64,000 nucleotides of DNA from assembly GCA_013911975.1 (NCBI GenBank), contig JACESF010000008.1, positions 27,377 to 91,376 of the forward strand, read 5' to 3'. A model generated the notes under the pieces. That model was not told the origin of the DNA. It ran no database searches and worked only from the letters and a program-made list of their open reading frames with translations. Shown one piece after another: positions 43,245-51,443 of this stretch. Every line of letters begins with the position of its first letter. Within the stretch, counting starts at the first letter, position 1. The translations under genes were made by a program, and so were the position numbers. This DNA comes from Hyphomicrobiales bacterium (lineage in GTDB: Bacteria > Pseudomonadota > Alphaproteobacteria > Rhizobiales > Xanthobacteraceae).

Positions 43245-43697
43245 ATGTTCGGGGTGTCTTTTTTCAATGGCGGGCGGGCGCGCATGCGCGCCGGCGCGCT
43301 CGGTCTTCTCGCGGCGCTCGCGTTCGCGCCCGCCGCGCAGGCGCAGCAGCCTCAGCCCGCGCCGCTGGGGAATTTCTCCTTCGCCGCGCCGCCGTCGGAC
43401 AAGGCGAACCGCGTCTATTCCACGAACCGCCAGACCGGCGAGATGAATGCCTGCCAGTTCGAGCGGCCGGACGCCGCACAGGTGGGCCTCACCCGCTGCT
43501 TCACCAAGGGCGACGGCGCGGGCCCGCAGCCCAACGGCGCGTATTTCCTGGTCTCCACGGGCTTCGCGGGCGAGACCGGCGTGTTCCGCGTGAACGCCAA
43601 TACCGGCGAGATGAGCATCTGCTACGTGCGCGACGTGCCCAAGGCGGGCGGCGGCGGCAACGAGCCGAAGATTCTCTGCACGCCCCAGGGCAAGTAA
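43245..43697 (+). CDS. Exported hypothetical protein, Cys-containing
   Basis: This 150-residue protein has a probable signal peptide (MRAGALGLLAALAFAPAAQA as its hydrophobic core) and mature residues with paired YSTNRQTGEMNACQFERP and FRVNANTGEMSICYVRDVP segments. That suggests an internal repeat of an NxxTGEMxxC motif. The four cysteines may form periplasmic disulfides. ATG 43245 has GGAGGG just upstream, while ATG 43281 would give a tighter signal peptide. No family is recognised. It lies between gph and rpiA. Confidence 0.8.
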   Translation: MFGVSFFNGGRARMRAGALGLLAALAFAPAAQAQQPQPAPLGNFSFAAPPSDKANRVYSTNRQTGEMNACQFERPDAAQVGLTRCFTKGDGAGPQPNGAYFLVSTGFAGETGVFRVNANTGEMSICYVRDVPKAGGGGNEPKILCTPQGK

Positions 43698-43838
43698 TGT
43701 CCTGGAGCACGTAAGCCCTTCGCGCCTTGCCGCAGGCGGGCGGGCGCGATAGAGCAACCGGGACCGGGAGGGCCTGCGGCCGCGCCGCGGGCTGCCCGTC
43801 GCCCGTCAAGCGACCTTCCCTCTCACTGCGAGCCGACC

Positions 43839-44543
43839 ATGTCCGATGCCGAAGCCCTGAAGCGCCAGGCCGCCGCCCGCGCGCTGGAATTCGTGACCGA
43901 CGGAATGCGGCTCGGCCTCGGTACCGGCTCCACCGCCAAGCATTTCGTGGACCTTTTGGCGGAGCGCGTGAAGGGCGGCCTGAACGTGGTGGGCGTGCCC
44001 ACATCTGAGCGCACGCGGGAGCAGGCGCTTTCGCTCGGCGTGCCGCTGGCGACCCTGGACGAGCAGCCGCAGCTCGACCTGTGCATCGACGGCGCCGACG
44101 AGGTGGGCCCCGGCCTTGCGCTGGTAAAGGGCGGCGGCGGCGCGCTGCTGCGCGAGAAGCTGGTGGCGAGCGCCGCGAAGGAGATGGTGGTCATCGCCGA
44201 CGCCTCCAAGCACGTTGAGATGCTGGGGGCCTTCCCGCTGCCCATCGAGGTGGTGGATTTCGGCCTTGCAGCCCTGCTGCCGCGCCTGGAGGCGGCCATC
44301 GCCTCCGCCGGCTGCGGCGGGCCGCTGGAACTGCGCCGTGATGCCGCCGGCGCGCCCTACCGCACCGACCAGGGCAACGTGATCATCGACGCCCGCCTCG
44401 GCCGCATTCCCGACCCCGCCGCCCTGGCGCGGGCGCTGGACGGCGTGGTGGGCGTGGTGGAGCACGGCCTGTTCCTGGGCCTCGCCCGCCGCGTGGTGCT
44501 GGCGGCGCCCGAGGGTGTGCGGCTCCTCGTCAATCCGGCCTGA
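43839..44543 (+). CDS. rpiA: Ribose-5-phosphate isomerase A
   Basis: This 234-residue enzyme interconverts ribose-5-phosphate and ribulose-5-phosphate. Motifs are [64 protein letters not shown] and [12 protein letters not shown]. Length matches RpiA. It lies 141 bases after the exported hypothetical and upstream of a DUF2059 gene, in an order I associate with rhizobial genomes. Confidence 0.95.
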   Translation: MSDAEALKRQAAARALEFVTDGMRLGLGTGSTAKHFVDLLAERVKGGLNVVGVPTSERTREQALSLGVPLATLDEQPQLDLCIDGADEVGPGLALVKGGGGALLREKLVASAAKEMVVIADASKHVEMLGAFPLPIEVVDFGLAALLPRLEAAIASAGCGGPLELRRDAAGAPYRTDQGNVIIDARLGRIPDPAALARALDGVVGVVEHGLFLGLARRVVLAAPEGVRLLVNPA

Positions 44544-44654
44544 GGCCCGTCGGCCTCGCCGGCCTGAAAACCATGGGAGAGGGATCGCCATCCGCCGGGC
44601 GCGTTGCCGAGGCGCGGGACGTGATCTAGAACCATTCGCAAATCGGAGAACGCC

Positions 44655-45197
44655 ATGCGCCGCTCGACTGCCAGCCGCCTCGGTCTCGGGGCCCTCTTCC
44701 TCGCGCTGTCCCTGGGCACCGCCGCCGCCCAGGCGCCGGCCCCAGCTCCCGCGGCTCCCGCCACCTCCGCACAGCCGCCGAGCGCCAGCGAGATGCAGGT
44801 GGCGCGCGATCTGGTCCAGGCGAACGGCGAGGCCGCGTCCTTCAACGGCGTGCTCCAGAATCTCCTGGACGGCGCCGCCCTCGGCTTCCTCCAGACCAAT
44901 CCCGACCTCGCGCCGCAGCTGCGCGACACGGCCATCGCTCTGCGTCCCGAATTCGAGAAGCGCCAGAACGAGATCGTGGACATCCTCGCCACCGCCTATG
45001 CGGAGCATTTCACCGAGGACGAGCTGAAGCAGGCGCTCACCTTCTACCGGTCCCCCGTGGGCAAGAAGCTGGTGACCGACCGTCCGGCCATCGTCCAGCA
45101 GGCGGTGCAGAACATCCAGCAATGGGGTGCCCGCGTGAATGCCGAGGCCATGGAGCGCATCCGCGCCGAGATGAAGAAGAAGGGCTACGACATCTGA
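44655..45197 (+). CDS. DUF2059 family exported protein
   Basis: This 180-residue protein has a signal peptide (LGALFLALSLGTAAAQ, cut near AQA-PAP), a short Ala/Pro linker and a helical domain. The LATAYAEHFTEDELKQALTFYRSPVGKKLV segment is diagnostic for DUF2059. Function unknown; the domain is predicted periplasmic. ATCGGAG precedes the ATG, and a strong terminator follows 30 bases after the stop. Confidence 0.9.
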   Translation: MRRSTASRLGLGALFLALSLGTAAAQAPAPAPAAPATSAQPPSASEMQVARDLVQANGEAASFNGVLQNLLDGAALGFLQTNPDLAPQLRDTAIALRPEFEKRQNEIVDILATAYAEHFTEDELKQALTFYRSPVGKKLVTDRPAIVQQAVQNIQQWGARVNAEAMERIRAEMKKKGYDI

Positions 45198-45227
45198 TCG
45201 CGGCGCTTCATCGTCCGACGCGCTCCG

Positions 45228-45254
45228 AAGGCGGCCCGGCGGGCCGCCTTTTTT
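45228..45254 (+). terminator. Rho-independent terminator after the DUF2059 gene
   Basis: AAGGCGGCCC-GGC-GGGCCGCCTT forms a perfect 10-base stem followed by TTTT. It closes the rpiA-DUF2059 unit and also sits between convergent genes. Confidence 0.93.
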
Positions 45255-45297
45255 CGTGGCGCGCGCCGGATCGTGGCGGCGCCCGGCGGAACAGGCC

Positions 45298-47445
45298 TCA
45301 GATGCCGTCCGTGCGCGGGTCGCGCGGGCCTTCGGGGGCCTCGGCGAGGGCGGCGTGCAGGCTCACGCGGGAGAGGTTGGGATTGTAGTGGGGGTCCACC
45401 AGGGTCCGCGTGCCCCACAGGTCCTCCATGCGCCGGCGCTGCGCCTTCAGCCGGTTGCGGTGCTCTCGGGTGCGCCGCCGTCCGCGCGAGGCGGATTCGT
45501 GATGGATCAGGCAGGCGAAGGCGGTGAACACCACCTCGAACCCCGCCCGCCGGGCCCGCAGGCACAGGTCGATGTCGTTGCAATCCTCCGCGAACCGCTC
45601 CGCGTCCAGCGGGCCGGTGGCCTCCCACACATCGCGGCGGATCATGAGGCACGCGCCCGTCACCGCGCTCACATTGGCGCGGGTGACGAGGCGGCCGAAC
45701 GGGCCGGGAAGGTCGCGGTCGGCGTGGGAGAACCAGTGGGCGGCATAGCGGAACAGCCCGACGATGACGCCCGCGTGCTGGATGGTGCGGTCGGGGAACA
45801 ACAGCTTCGCGCCCACGATGCCGGTGCGGGGCAGGCTGGCCAGGGCCACCATCTCGTCCAGCCAGCGCCCGTCCACCACCTCGATGTCGTTGTTCAGCAG
45901 GCAGATGAGGCTGCCGCGCGCCGCCGCCACGCCCGCATTGCAGATGCGGGGATAGTTGAACGGCCCGTCGTCGCGCACCACCACGGTATCCGGCCAGGCG
46001 GCCTTGATCTCCTCGAACAGGGCGAAGGTGGCGGGCTCCACGGAGCCGTTGTCCACGATGACGATCTCGAAATTGCGGTAGTCCGTCTCGCCGATGAGGG
46101 AGCGCAGCGCCATGCCCATGAGGTCCGCCCGGTCGCGGGTGGGCACCACGAAGGAGACCAAGGGCAGCGGGTCGGGCATGGGCAGGCGCGGCCGCAGGCG
46201 GCCGTCCGCGAGGATCGTCACCGACGCCCCGAGGGCGTCCTCCAGCGCGCGGGCGGCGGGGTGCGGATCGGCCACGGGCGCCGCCGGGCCGCCGAAGGCG
46301 ATGCGCGGGATATGGCGGATCGCGGACGCGGGCAGGCTTTCGGCGAGCCGCAGGAGCAGGTGGTAGCGCGCCGCCGGGCCATGGCGCGGGTCGATGCCGC
46401 CCACCGCCTGCACCGCGTCCGCCCGCGCGGCCACGAGATGGCCGACATAGTCCTGGGCCTGGAGCAGGTGGCGGTTGAAGGCGGGCTTGAACACCCCCGC
46501 CTCCGGGCGCCCCTCGGCGTCCAGCACCTCCTCGTCCGTATAAGCGAGGCGGCAGTCGGGCGACCGGGCGAAGGCGTCCCGGAGCATGGCGACCGCGTCG
46601 CGGGTCGGCTGGCCGCTGGCGGGCAGCAGGCACACGAGGCCCCGCGCGATACCCGCCACGACGACGTGCAGCGCCTCCGCGTCGTCGGCCTGGGTTTCCA
46701 CGAGCCGCAGGCGCGGCTCGCTCCCCGCCGCCGCGTGTGCCCAGCGGGCGAGGTCCGGCGGTGCATCGGCGGGGAGGGCCGCATGCCAGGTCCAGTGCGG
46801 ATCGCTCTGGGCCCGCAGCGCGTCCAGCCGGAGCGTCGCCTCGGCGGGGCCGGGCGGCAGCGGTCCCGCGAAGCACAGGGGCAGGTCCTGCCGTTCCAGC
46901 AGGACGTGTTCGAAATCCTCGACGAACCGCGCCCGGTAGGCCCGGTAGGCGGCAGCGCGCTCGGCCCGGCGGGCCGGGGAATTCTCCATCAGCGCCGCAT
47001 GGATGCCTCGCAGGTCGCGCGCCGCCGCGCCGGCTTCCTTCCAACGCCGCAGGGGCGGCGTGCCGGGAAAGGCGCCCGCCAGGACGGCGTGCAGCTTCAG
47101 GCCGAGCTTGGAGCGCGGATAGATGCCCAGCGGCGCGCCGGCCTCCAGGGCGACGGAGATTTCCGCCGTGCCCCTGGGCAGGAACACCGCCTCCAGGGGC
47201 GCGGACATGCGCGCCTCGCCGAGCACGCGGCCCGCGCCGTCCAGCAGGCGCAGGGCGAGTCCGTCGCCCTCCGCGGCGGCCGGAAGGTCCAGCACATAGG
47301 CGCCGCCCGCCCGCGCCAGCCACAGGCGGAAGGCGAGGGGCAGGGCGAAACGGCGGGCACCGTCCGCCGCCGGCCGGGATGCCAGCCGGACGGGGCCGAT
47401 GCCGTGCGGCGCCTGCGCCGGAGCGCTCTCGCGGGTGCGGACCAT
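45298..47445 (-). CDS. Large family 2 glycosyltransferase
   Basis: This 715-residue protein has a C-terminal GT-A domain (about residues 430-680): VSFVVPTRDRADLMGMAL, FEIVIVDNGSVEPAT, the acidic LLNNDIEVVDG, GAVTGACLMIRRD-like SAVTGACLMI, and the catalytic AEDCNDIDLCLRARRAG. The N-terminal half is a divergent, Ala/Arg-rich domain with a TDEEVLDAEGR segment resembling a second degenerate GT2 unit, as in O-antigen or rhamnan transferases. No membrane anchor is evident. The start is uncertain among ATG 47445 (AAGG upstream), 47460 and 47493. It lies on the minus strand between two plus-strand genes. Confidence 0.85.
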   Translation of the reverse strand: MVRTRESAPAQAPHGIGPVRLASRPAADGARRFALPLAFRLWLARAGGAYVLDLPAAAEGDGLALRLLDGAGRVLGEARMSAPLEAVFLPRGTAEISVALEAGAPLGIYPRSKLGLKLHAVLAGAFPGTPPLRRWKEAGAAARDLRGIHAALMENSPARRAERAAAYRAYRARFVEDFEHVLLERQDLPLCFAGPLPPGPAEATLRLDALRAQSDPHWTWHAALPADAPPDLARWAHAAAGSEPRLRLVETQADDAEALHVVVAGIARGLVCLLPASGQPTRDAVAMLRDAFARSPDCRLAYTDEEVLDAEGRPEAGVFKPAFNRHLLQAQDYVGHLVAARADAVQAVGGIDPRHGPAARYHLLLRLAESLPASAIRHIPRIAFGGPAAPVADPHPAARALEDALGASVTILADGRLRPRLPMPDPLPLVSFVVPTRDRADLMGMALRSLIGETDYRNFEIVIVDNGSVEPATFALFEEIKAAWPDTVVVRDDGPFNYPRICNAGVAAARGSLICLLNNDIEVVDGRWLDEMVALASLPRTGIVGAKLLFPDRTIQHAGVIVGLFRYAAHWFSHADRDLPGPFGRLVTRANVSAVTGACLMIRRDVWEATGPLDAERFAEDCNDIDLCLRARRAGFEVVFTAFACLIHHESASRGRRRTREHRNRLKAQRRRMEDLWGTRTLVDPHYNPNLSRVSLHAALAEAPEGPRDPRTDGI

Positions 47446-47562
47446 GGGGCCTTGAAGCATCCCCCGCGCCGTCCCGCAAGCCAGGCCTGACATGGACGCG
47501 CTTGACGCCGCGCTCCGCGGGGGCTTGAACGGACGCCCCATGTCCGTTTGGAAGGCCGTGCC

Positions 47563-48924
47563 ATGACCGAGACCGAGGTGGATCTGTTCGTCATCGGCGG
47601 AGGCTCAGGCGGCGTGCGGGCCGGGCGCATCGCGGCGCGCCACGGCGCCAAGGTGATGATGGCGGAGGAGTACCGCATGGGCGGAACCTGCGTCATCCGG
47701 GGTTGCGTGCCCAAGAAGCTGTTCGTCTATGCGGGCCGCTTCGCCCACGACCTGGAGGACATGGCGGGCTTCGGCTGGAGCGTCGCCGACGCGCGCTTCG
47801 ACTGGCCGACCCTGATCGCCAACAAGGACAAGGAGATCGCGCGCCTCGAATCCATCTACCGCAGGAATGCGGAAGGCGCGGGCGTGACCATCGTGAACAG
47901 CCGGGCCGTCGTGGAAGGGCCGAACACGGTGCGCCTGCTCTCCACCGGCGAGGTGGTGAAGGCGCGGACCATTCTTGTCGCCACGGGCGCGAAGCCCACG
48001 TTGGGGCCGGACATTCCCGGGCGGGAATTCGCCATCACCTCCAACGAGGCCTTCCACCTGGAAGCGCTTCCGCGCCGGGTGCTCGTGCAGGGCGGCGGCT
48101 ATATCGCGGTGGAGTTCGCCAGCCTGTTCCGGGCGCTCGGCAGCGAAGTGACCCTCGTGCAGCGGGCGGACGTGATCCTGCGCGGTTTCGACGAGGAGGT
48201 GCGGACGCACCTCGCGGCGGAAATGGAGCGCTCGGGCATCCGCATGCTGTGCGGGCGCACGCTCTCCTCCATCACGCCCACCCCCGGCGGCAAGGCGGTG
48301 CGCCTGTCCGACGGGACCGAGGTGGAAGTGGACGTGGTGATGCTCGCCATCGGCCGCCTGCCCAACACCGCCGGGCTCGGCCTGGAAACGGCGGGCGTGG
48401 AACTGGACGCGGTGGGCGCGGTGAAGGTGGACGCCCAGTCGCGGACCAACGTGCCGAGCATCTATGCCGTGGGCGACGTGACCAACCGCGTGAACCTGAC
48501 GCCCGTTGCCATCCGCGAGGGGCACGCCTTCGCCGACACGGTGTTCGGCGGCAAGCCCTGGACCGTGGACCACAGCCTCATCGCCACCGCCGTCTTCTCC
48601 GAGCCGGAAGTGGGCACCGTGGGCCTCACCGAGGAGGCGGCGCGCCGGCAGGGCAAGGAACTGGACATCTACACCGCCACCTTCCGGCCGCTGAAGGCGA
48701 CCCTGTCGGGCCGCCAGACGCGCAGCCTCATGAAGCTGGTGGTGGAGCAGGGGAGCGAGAAGGTTCTGGGCGTCCACATCGTGGGGCCCGACGCGGGCGA
48801 GATGATCCAGCTCGCCGCCGTGGCGGTGGGCCTCGGCGCCACCAAGACGGACTTCGACCGCACGGTCGCGGTGCATCCCACCGCCGCCGAGGAATTGGTG
48901 ACCATGCGGGAGAAGACGCGCTGA
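47563..48924 (+). CDS. gor: Glutathione-disulfide reductase
   Basis: This 453-residue NADPH flavoprotein starts MTETEVDLFVIGGGSGGVRA (FAD). It has the redox-active disulfide GTCVIRGCVPKK (Cys43, Cys48), VQGGGYIAVEFASLF (NADPH Rossmann), IYAVGDVTNRVNLTPVAI and the C-terminal active-site VHPTAAEELVTM. It keeps glutathione reduced in the cytosol. ATG 47563 follows GGAAGG, and the track adds five residues. It is part of a gph-rpiA-DUF2059-gor neighbourhood. Confidence 0.95.
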   Translation: MTETEVDLFVIGGGSGGVRAGRIAARHGAKVMMAEEYRMGGTCVIRGCVPKKLFVYAGRFAHDLEDMAGFGWSVADARFDWPTLIANKDKEIARLESIYRRNAEGAGVTIVNSRAVVEGPNTVRLLSTGEVVKARTILVATGAKPTLGPDIPGREFAITSNEAFHLEALPRRVLVQGGGYIAVEFASLFRALGSEVTLVQRADVILRGFDEEVRTHLAAEMERSGIRMLCGRTLSSITPTPGGKAVRLSDGTEVEVDVVMLAIGRLPNTAGLGLETAGVELDAVGAVKVDAQSRTNVPSIYAVGDVTNRVNLTPVAIREGHAFADTVFGGKPWTVDHSLIATAVFSEPEVGTVGLTEEAARRQGKELDIYTATFRPLKATLSGRQTRSLMKLVVEQGSEKVLGVHIVGPDAGEMIQLAAVAVGLGATKTDFDRTVAVHPTAAEELVTMREKTR

Positions 48925-49079
48925 TCCCTCGACCGGGGGTGGGCCGTCCACGGCACTGTGCGCCGGCCTTGCCGACGGACGCTGGGGAAGCGTCAACTTA
49001 GGCTTGATTTTCGGCGCGGGGAGCGGTTGGAGAGGGGGCCGCGTGTGCGGCGCACCCCAATTCGCTCCCGGAGGTCCCC

Positions 49080-49367
49080 GTGCGGACGTTTGTGCTGGTG
49101 GCCGCGAGCCTTTGCCTCGCGTCCGGCGCCCTTGCCGACCCGATCCTGCCCACCCAGGACAAGGCGGGCTCCCTGCTGAAATATCAGGCGCTCACCACCG
49201 CCGACCGGCGGGCGACGCTGGAAGCCTTCAGCGGCCAGTCCATGAAGTCGGACTCCACCTTCGAGAATCTCGATGCCTGCACCCTGCGCCAGACCACCGA
49301 GGACAATGCCGCCTCCCTGCGGCTGTCCAAGGCCGTCGCGGGCTGCGTGAAGGAACTGGGGCTCTGA
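49080..49367 (+). CDS. Small exported hypothetical protein
   Basis: This 95-residue protein has a GTG start after a clear GGAGG and a signal peptide (FVLVAASLCLASGALA, cut before DPILP). The short mature part contains two cysteines (LDACTLRQTTEDN and VAGCVKELGL) that could form one disulfide. No family is recognised. It is convergent with a transporter gene. Confidence 0.75.
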   Translation: MRTFVLVAASLCLASGALADPILPTQDKAGSLLKYQALTTADRRATLEAFSGQSMKSDSTFENLDACTLRQTTEDNAASLRLSKAVAGCVKELGL

Positions 49368-49377
49368 GGCGCGCGCC

Positions 49378-50628
49378 TCAGAGCTGTCCGTCCCTATGGG
49401 CTGAGAACAGGCGGCCATTCTCCGCGATGGCCACCAACCCCGTGGCGAGCGCGCCCAGGACCAGGTAGCCGAAGCCGAGCGGCAGGATGGTGCCGTCGAA
49501 CGCCCGTCCGACCACGAGGCCGAGGCCCGCGCCCAGCAGCGTCGTGTAGAAGCCGATGAAGGAGGACGCGGTGCCCGCCACCGCGCCCATGGGCTCCATG
49601 GCGATGGAGTTGAAGTTCGGCACGGTGATCGCGAACAGCGCCTGCGCCAGCGCCAGGAGCGCGCAGAACAGAATCACCGGCGGCACGCCGTCCCACACCA
49701 GCCCCGAGACGACCAGCGCGAGCCCCGTGAGGGTGAAGCCGCACACGCCGAAATGCGACAGCCGGCGCATGCCGACGGAGCGCACCAGCTTGGCGTTCAC
49801 GAAGGAGGCGATGCCCATCACGCCCGCGATCACTGCGAAGGCGAGGGGGAACAGCTTGCCGAGATGGTAGACGCCATCCTCGAAGATCTGCTGGGACGCC
49901 GCCACATAAGCCATGAGGCATCCCATCATGAGGCCCATGCAGGTGGTGTAGAGCAGGGTCCGCCGGTTGCTGACGGCGAGCTTCATGCCCGCTCCGATCC
50001 CGCGCATGGAGAAGGGCACGCGGAATTCCGGACGCAGCGTCTCCGGCATGCGCAGCCCGAACCACAGGCCGAGCACGGCGCACAGGCCCAGCATGGCGCC
50101 GAAGATCATGTGCCACTCGGCCACCAGCAGCACGCCCGAGGCGAAGGTGGGGGCGATCACCGGGATGATCAGGAAGACCATCATGGAGAAGGACATGACC
50201 TGCGCCATCTCCCGCCCCTCATAGCGGTCGCGGACGATGGCGACGGACAGCACGCGCGAGGCGGCGGCACCGAGCCCCTGGATGACGCGGGCGACCAGAA
50301 GCAGCGTGTAGGTGTCCGCCACCATGGCCAGCGCGCAGCCGAAGGCATAGATGGCGAGGCCCGCCATGAGCGTCTTCTTGCGCCCCACCACGTCCGAGAC
50401 CGTGCCGAACACGATCTGCATCACCCCGAACCCCACCATGTAGGCGGTGATGAGGAGCTGGAGGTCGTTCGGATTTTCCAGCCGGTAGTGCGCGCGGATG
50501 GGACCGAAGGCGGGCAGCAGATTGTCGATGGAGAAGGCGGTCATGCCCATCATCAGCGCGATGATGGCGACGAACTCGGCGAATCCGGGCGCGGCCGGGT
50601 CCGGCCTGCCGGAGCGGTGAGTGGGCAT
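49378..50628 (-). CDS. MFS drug-resistance transporter, Bcr/CflA family
   Basis: This 416-residue, twelve-segment transporter starts near MPTHRSGRPDP, with ALMMGMTAFSIDNLLPAFGPI, the loop 2-3 motif GTVSDVVGRKKTLMAG and the antiporter motif region RVIQGLGAAASRVLSVAIVRDRY. The last is typical of the Bcr/CflA subfamily. It probably exports small drugs or metabolites with proton exchange. ATG 50628 was chosen; 25 further residues in the ORF are not membrane-transporter-like. No regulator lies next to it. Confidence 0.92.
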   Translation of the reverse strand: MPTHRSGRPDPAAPGFAEFVAIIALMMGMTAFSIDNLLPAFGPIRAHYRLENPNDLQLLITAYMVGFGVMQIVFGTVSDVVGRKKTLMAGLAIYAFGCALAMVADTYTLLLVARVIQGLGAAASRVLSVAIVRDRYEGREMAQVMSFSMMVFLIIPVIAPTFASGVLLVAEWHMIFGAMLGLCAVLGLWFGLRMPETLRPEFRVPFSMRGIGAGMKLAVSNRRTLLYTTCMGLMMGCLMAYVAASQQIFEDGVYHLGKLFPLAFAVIAGVMGIASFVNAKLVRSVGMRRLSHFGVCGFTLTGLALVVSGLVWDGVPPVILFCALLALAQALFAITVPNFNSIAMEPMGAVAGTASSFIGFYTTLLGAGLGLVVGRAFDGTILPLGFGYLVLGALATGLVAIAENGRLFSAHRDGQL

Positions 50629-50829
50629 GGGGAATGCTCTGATTGGGCGCCGGAGCGGCGCGGTCGATATATTGCATCGCTTTCTAGACCCCCCGCCGGG
50701 CAATGAGAAGCCGCGAGGGGCGGGGCTCCCGCGTCACCCATGCCGCTCGCGCAATGCTCCTGCTTCGCGCCGGGGAACGCGCCGTTCTTCCCTGCGTTGG
50801 AGCCTTCCGAAGCGGCAGGGAGGTGAGCC

Positions 50830-51435
50830 ATGGGCGAGGGACTGATGCACGGGCGCCCTGCCGACGCGGTGCATCTGTGCGTGGACATGCAGCGCCTGTT
50901 CTCGGGCGAAGGCCCCTGGCCGACACCCTGGATGGAGCGGGTGCGGCCTGTGGTGGAGCGCATCGTTGCCCACCGGCCCGCGCGCACGCTGTTCACGCGC
51001 TTTCTCCCGCCCCGCGTGCCGCAGGAGCGGCCGGGCCTGTGGCGGGCCTATTTCGAGCGGTGGCGGAACGCGACCCTGGAGGAGATGGATCCGGCCCTGG
51101 TGGATCTGATGCCGGCACTCGCCCGCTTCGCGCCGCCGGCGCAGGTGTTCGACAAGCCCGGCTATTCGGCGTTCAGCGCCCCGGCCCTGCTGCCATTCCT
51201 GCGGGACAAGCAGGTGCGATGCGTGATCGTGACCGGCGCGGAGACAGATGTGTGCGTGCTGTCCACGATCATGGGGGCGGTGGACCTGGGGCTGCGGGTC
51301 ATCCTGGTGGAGGACGGGGTGTGCTCGTCATCGGACCAGGGGCATGACTTCCTGCTGACCCTGTTCCGCAACCGCTTCTCGTCCCAGGTGGAGACCGTGG
51401 CGGCGGACCAGCTCCTGGAGCAATGGTCCGCCTGA
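50830..51435 (+). CDS. Isochorismatase-family cysteine hydrolase
   Basis: This 201-residue hydrolase has the Asp19 (HLCVDMQRLF), Lys109 (VFDKPGYSAF) and Cys142 (TGAETDVCVLSTIMGAVDLG) catalytic triad of the isochorismatase/nicotinamidase superfamily, and EDGVCSSSDQGHD near the end. The substrate cannot be told from the motifs; the conserved C-terminal pattern suits amide-hydrolysing members. Start ATG 50830 follows GGGAGGTGAGCC. It is convergent with the lytic transglycosylase gene. Confidence 0.9.
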   Translation: MGEGLMHGRPADAVHLCVDMQRLFSGEGPWPTPWMERVRPVVERIVAHRPARTLFTRFLPPRVPQERPGLWRAYFERWRNATLEEMDPALVDLMPALARFAPPAQVFDKPGYSAFSAPALLPFLRDKQVRCVIVTGAETDVCVLSTIMGAVDLGLRVILVEDGVCSSSDQGHDFLLTLFRNRFSSQVETVAADQLLEQWSA

Positions 51436-51443
51436 GCGCGCCT

